Shown one piece after another: positions 42,210-48,200 of a stretch of 64,000 nucleotides of DNA. Both the position numbers and the translations under genes were made by a program. Under the pieces are notes generated by a model, which had not been told where the DNA came from, ran no database searches, and was given only the letters and a program-made list of their open reading frames with translations. Source of the stretch: Proteles cristata cristata (lineage: Eukaryota > Chordata > Mammalia > Carnivora > Hyaenidae); NCBI GenBank assembly GCA_017311185.1, contig JAESUZ010004140.1, forward strand, positions 62,001 to 126,000, in the 5' to 3' direction. Numbering within the stretch: position 1 is the first letter of the stretch; every line of letters begins with the position of its first letter.

Positions 42210-45200
42210 AAAAAAAAAACAACAACAACAAAGAAACTTCCAACCATTCACTCCGAAAGTCCAAATCATACAGGGGTTTTTATTCATCAGAACAAGAGTG
42301 AAATGGAGAGCAACAAGTTGACTCCCATGAATAGTGAAAGATTTTTTTACCATAGGCACTTGTAAGAAGAGGATGTGCTCACCTTAGACCTCCAGAAAGG
42401 CAAGGGTTTCTGAGGTTCCAGTAAGCTTAATTTCTTGCTAATATCTTGCACAGAGGTCACTGTACACTATTTCTAATCCGATCTACTTTATGAAGACTAA
42501 ATTTCAGGCAGATGCCTTTTGAGTATCCATACATGGCAGGAATTGACTTAATCTGACATTTCATCAATCAAAGCTCTGTAACCAGTACTGGGACATGAGA
42601 GAAACTGAGACTCATAATGCTGACCCGCAGGCACCATCTGATCCTCCCCTAGATCTGGTCATTAACAATGGCTGAAATCACAAGCCTCTGCTGCTGGGTG
42701 GGTTTTCACTTATAAGCCACACATTCAGATACCCTGGTTTTACTTATATGAGGTTGGAACCTGGTCACCACTTGAAGGAGTATGACATCAGCAGCAGCTA
42801 CCAACCACAGGCAAAATGGTGAGTGCTGATACTGCAGTTGCAATCATGATAGTTATTGGAAGACAGATTATTTACTGAAGCAAATCTTCTGTATTGATTA
42901 AATGGATCTTTTTCAAAGAGCATGTTTTCTTGAACATACATTTCAAAAGCTGGGAAGAAATTTTGCTCTAGACTTCAAAGTATTGACAAATGGTCTCATG
43001 CTTCTTCTTGGGGGAAGGTGATGTGAAACTGAGGCCTGTGATTCAGAAGTATTCTCAGAAGTCAAGAACATTACAAAGATTTAAGATGGCAGCATTCCAT
43101 GAAAGACTTGGCACTTGAACAAGAAAGCTTGGGTGGTGGCTTCCAGAGTAATTCTGGAGTCACCCAACAACACTATAAAGGTCATTGTCTTTGAGAAATT
43201 ATCTTTTTCATCTGAGAATAAAGACAAAACTTTAACAAACAATGGAAAACCACTTTTAACCACTACTATCATTCAATATTTATCAATTTCTAGTGAGAAT
43301 TATGCTTTAAAAATTATCATTGCTTCAGGAATTTTTACATTTTATTGTGTAATAGTAGAGTTGACAGTGATATACAGTAATTTCGAGCACTGTTATCAAT
43401 GTTGCTAACTTGATTCCTGAGTTTGCTTTTCCCTCAATAGAAACATTCCAGGTTTTGATTACTTATAATAGGAAGTAATGGGCACTTATACAAGGTTTTG
43501 CCTGTGGGCATAAATTTTGGAACCTATTTTGTTCATCTACTGAAGGAGTATATTTTATTGTGTTCTAAAGTCTTTAAAAATTGGCATACTACCTAAATAT
43601 ATGGTTTAGGATACACATGGCATATGGCAGAAGTCAGCCTCCTATGGAATATAGGCTGATTTTTATTGGCACTTGGGCAGGCGCTACATACTTTCCTCTA
43701 TCATATTCTTGGAGAAATTATTTCACTAGGGAGTAAGCTCCACGAGAATACAGATCTTTCTCTATTTTGTTCATTGCTTTATGCTCACACCCTAGAACTA
43801 AGGTGGTCCAAAGATGCCAGCTGAATGAAGAAATGCCCTTCTAGAAAATCTATGCCAGATCCTTGTTCCCTGAAGACTATGCAACAAATTCTGTACAGCT
43901 TCCTCCAGTAATGCAGCAGGAAAAAAGCTGAAATACCTCTTTGAGAAAGTGTTCATCTCTCGTTAGAAGGTCTGTTAAAAAGCATAAATCATGTGGGACA
44001 ATCCTGTGCTGACCTAAACATTCCCATTAAATGCTTTCTGGAACAAGTGAGGGAAGAGATAAACAGAGTTTGACCAAAATGTTAGACTAATCAGAACACT
44101 CCATTTCCATATCATTCCAGATAAAGATACAATGTTGGCAATATAAATATCTATTAAACACTTCCTATGTCCTGAGCACTGGAGTTTTACATGCAGTATC
44201 TTACTTAATCCTCACAGGAAGCCTTTGGAAAGGGTGCTAAAATTATTCATATGTTCTAAGTAAGGGAAAGGAAGCTCAGAGAGGGTAAGTAACATGCCCA
44301 ATATTATAGTGCTCTTAGATCACGACCCACTTTGCTCAAGTCTGGACTCTTAAATGCTATGGTCTGCTGCCTACCTCTCTTTGTGATATTTTGGGATGCT
44401 TATTACTGGAATTTTGAATCATGAAACTTGAAGTAATTGTAACAAAGGTTTAACTCCATGTGTGTAGAAGAGTTAGGAGCCTTACCTCATCTTTCATTTC
44501 CTTGGCACCTCTCAATTCTCCTTTAAGCTTTAGCATTTTCTGAGTTTTGTTATAAACCTGCAAAAGTCCAAGAATTTAAGATGGCAAAAATTGAAATGAC
44601 TGTGGCCCTTTAAAGATTTTCCCATCTGGATGTGTGCTCTCAGCAGGGAGCCTGGAAAAATTTCCCGAACTGTTAGCAATACCTACTTGTCTGCCCATCT
44701 GTGTTTTCAAAAATGTGTTAAAACCTTTACCAGAAAGACAGGACCAAAGATTTACATCTTTTTCCCAAAACCAACAGCTGGTGGGCTAAAGAGTTTCTGA
44801 ATTAATAGTTTCTTGGAAAGCAAAAGTTCTGAGATGATCTTACTTTCTAGATTTCTCACTATTCAATGGCTCAAATATTGTTAACATTATGCACTAATTA
44901 TGAACCAGATAGAATATCCACAACCCGACTTCATTCGCAGGATAATCCAGGGAGGTAGATATTATTACTATCCTTGTTTTACAGAGGAGAAAACTGAAGT
45001 CCAGAGAGGCTAAGTGACTTACCCAATGTCACACAGGCTGTCTTACTACTCTACGAGGTGCTGCCATTAACTTATAACTATTAATTTGGAAATATATGAT
45101 GATGTGTTTTTTTCAAAGCATCAAGTTACTGTATGTTGGTACTTACAAAGTTATGTAGAAACTTGTAGAGTGCTGACAATTACCTACATAAAAAGCCTCA

Positions 45201-48200
45201 AGGAAAACCAAAGATTTTTGTACATGGATGTGTACAAGATGATGTGTTTGAGGTCATAATGCACTGACTTATTAAAATAATTCAATTTATTATCCTTTTC
45301 ATTCTAAGACTAAAGGAGATTTCTGCCAGGCACTTACCTGAAGAACAATTCCAAGAATGAGAAGCTATCAAAATACTCATTCTTTGTAATGAACCACATC
45401 CCCCACCCCTAGTATAAGCCAAGAGGAAGAAAGAATGCTGGTGAGACATGGAATTTGGAATGTTTTAGGGGTTGTATTCTGATGTGATGCATTGTTTGCC
45501 CTCTTTAGTCTTCATGCACAGAGGTGCATCATGGGAGTGGGGATGTAGCTCAGGCTTCCTCAGTAAGGAGAGGCCAGGTGATGCTACAGTGACAGACAAC
45601 CCCCAAATCTCATGACCTAAAACCATGAAAGTTGACTTCTCACTGCGCTACATGTCCTTTATGAGTCAGTTGGGGATGCTCCTTGTTGTCCTCAGCTGGT
45701 AGAACCTCTGTCATCTAGTATACTGCCTGTTGCCATGGCAGCAGAGGGGGACATACAGGTTCTTAAAGTGGAGGTGACACACTTCACTTCTGCTCTCATT
45801 TCATTGGCCAAAATAAGTCACAGGGCCATGCCTAACTTCTTCATTTATCCCCTAAAGGAAGTATTGGTGACCATCACAAATTGGCATCCATACTAGGCAT
45901 CTTCACCAGATAGACTGCTATAACAAAGTATCACAAACTGGGTAGCTTATAAACAACAGAAATTTCTCACAGTTCTGGAGGCTGACCAAGTTACCAGCAG
46001 GTTAGGTGTTTGGTGAAGATCCTCTTCAGTGACAGCTGTGGATTCCGTCGCCCCCCCCACCCCACCCCCGCCCACCGCTCCCATAACTTTACATGGCTGA
46101 AAGGGCAAGGGAGAGATGTGGAGTCTCTTTTAGAAGGGAACTAATCCATTTCATGACCTAATCACATCCCAAAGTCCCCACTTCCTAATATCATCATTTT
46201 AGGAATTAGAATTTCAACTTATGAATTTTGGGGGGGGTCACAAACATTTAAATGAGAAGATTAAAAGTAATGTGGCATAAAAGCACTAAACAGGGCTCTG
46301 GGCCACCACACTTCTAAACCTGGTTTAGTACCTAAGTCAAGGAATGGACTTTGGAAAGAAAGGCACTAAAAATCCCTGGTTTAGTACCTAAATCAAGGAA
46401 TGGACTTTGGAAAGAAAGGCACTAATCTATCTGAGGCTTTGTTTCTAGCTCTATAAACTGAGGTGGGGGGAGGGATTGAATTAAGTGACCATTGTCTTTT
46501 CTAGCACTAAGGTTTACTAATTCAATGTTCTATCTTGATGCACTTGTGTCTTTAGTAGAACCAGCCTAGGTATCACAGAAAAGTTGGAATGGAACAAATA
46601 TATCCTGGAGAAAAATATTCCTCTAAAGGCAGGGGTGTCTGAGTGGCTCTATCAGCTAAGCGTCCAAGTCTCGGTTTTGGCTCAGGCCATGGTCTCATGG
46701 TTCACAAGATCAAGCCCTGTGTTGGGTTCTGAGCTGCCAGCACAGAGCATGCTTGGGATTCTCTCTGTCTCCCTCTCTCTGCCCTCCCCATACTCTCTCT
46801 CTCTCTCTCTCAAAATAAATACATAAACATTAAAAAAATATTCCTCTATAGGCAGACCTACAGGATGGTCAGGAGATGACTCTTAAATCAAATGAAATTT
46901 TATCCTAAGGACAGAAACAACTGTTGAGAATGTGATGGTTTCATTAACTATGGAGTTACACAGCTAGCTGCAAAGGCCAAGAATGTTTAGAAGGGGAAAC
47001 ATAAGGCATAGGACCTTGTATTTGCATGAAAAGATATTGGACTTCACTAAATAAAGTAAGTTAGAAGGAAAAAAAGAGAGAACTAAGTTGTGTGTCTCCA
47101 TGAAGGAGACATAGGAATCCTGTGAGTCATTAACAACAGCAGTGGGCAATTTGGAAGTGCTTATGGTGAAAAAAATGGAAGGGTTATATGATAAATTTTC
47201 AGTGCGTTTGACAGTAATGTTTGCCAGATGGATAAGGAAGAGTGCTTTGAGGGAGCCTCAAATCCTTTATAAAATGATCATGTGAACCTTCACAGTGCTC
47301 TCTGAGGAGTGTGGCTGGACCAGTATTTTGCAGAGGAGAGAACTCATTACAGAGGGAGAGTTCCCTACCTGTTCCACCGGTACTGATCTCTGGGCCTAGG
47401 ACTTGAATATCTTCTCTCTTTCCAAAGCTTCATTCTATGTTTTCTGTGCTGCTGTCTCCTGCATCTCTTTTTAGATCTTTACTTCCTCATGCCTCATCTC
47501 TTCCACTGGCATATCCAATTCTGCTGCGTCTGGCCAGGAAACTGCTTTCTTGTATTCAAAAGTCCTGCCCTCTTCCCCCCTGCCCCAGCAGGCTTTCCCT
47601 TCTTGACAGCTATGACCAGAAAAACAAACAAATAAACAAATAAACAATTTTAGTGAAAACAGAAACTTGGTCAGAGTATCCAATGATGTTTTGTGTTTCC
47701 TGATTGGCCTCAGCTCACACCCAGAGCACCTTCCAGATTCTCAAGAAACACCTAGCACTGTACCTCACGTGAGTCACTCGTTCAATACGTATGAACTCAA
47801 ATGTGCAAAGAAAAAGTAATTGTTTTTCTTTTTCTTTTTTTTAAATATTTTTTATTTATTTCTAGGAGAGAGAGAGAGAGACAGCGTGAGCAGGGAAGGG
47901 TCAGAGAGAGAGGGAGTCACAGACTGAAACAGGCCCCAGGCTCTGAGCTGGCAGTCAGCACAGAGCCCGACGCGGGGCTCGAACCCACAAACCGTGAGAT
48001 CATGACCTAAGCGAAAGTCGGACACTCAACCGACTAAGCCACCCAGGCGTCCCAAAGTAATTGTTTTTCTATCTCTCAACCTGGTTACTGAGCCTCATTT
48101 CCACCAATAGCAAAAACAGAATCTTAGTTATTTCTGAGAAAGTGCCATCATTTTCAGGTTAAAGATAAATCAGTTCACAACTCCCTCCTCCCCTTTACGT

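Noticed and set aside
45340..45420. Possible 5' exon of PMFBP1 with a strong donor CTTCAG|GTAAGTG
   Set aside because: In the frame needed to join exon 2 it has a TAG and no ATG. It could only be untranslated, and no acceptor or promoter supports it.
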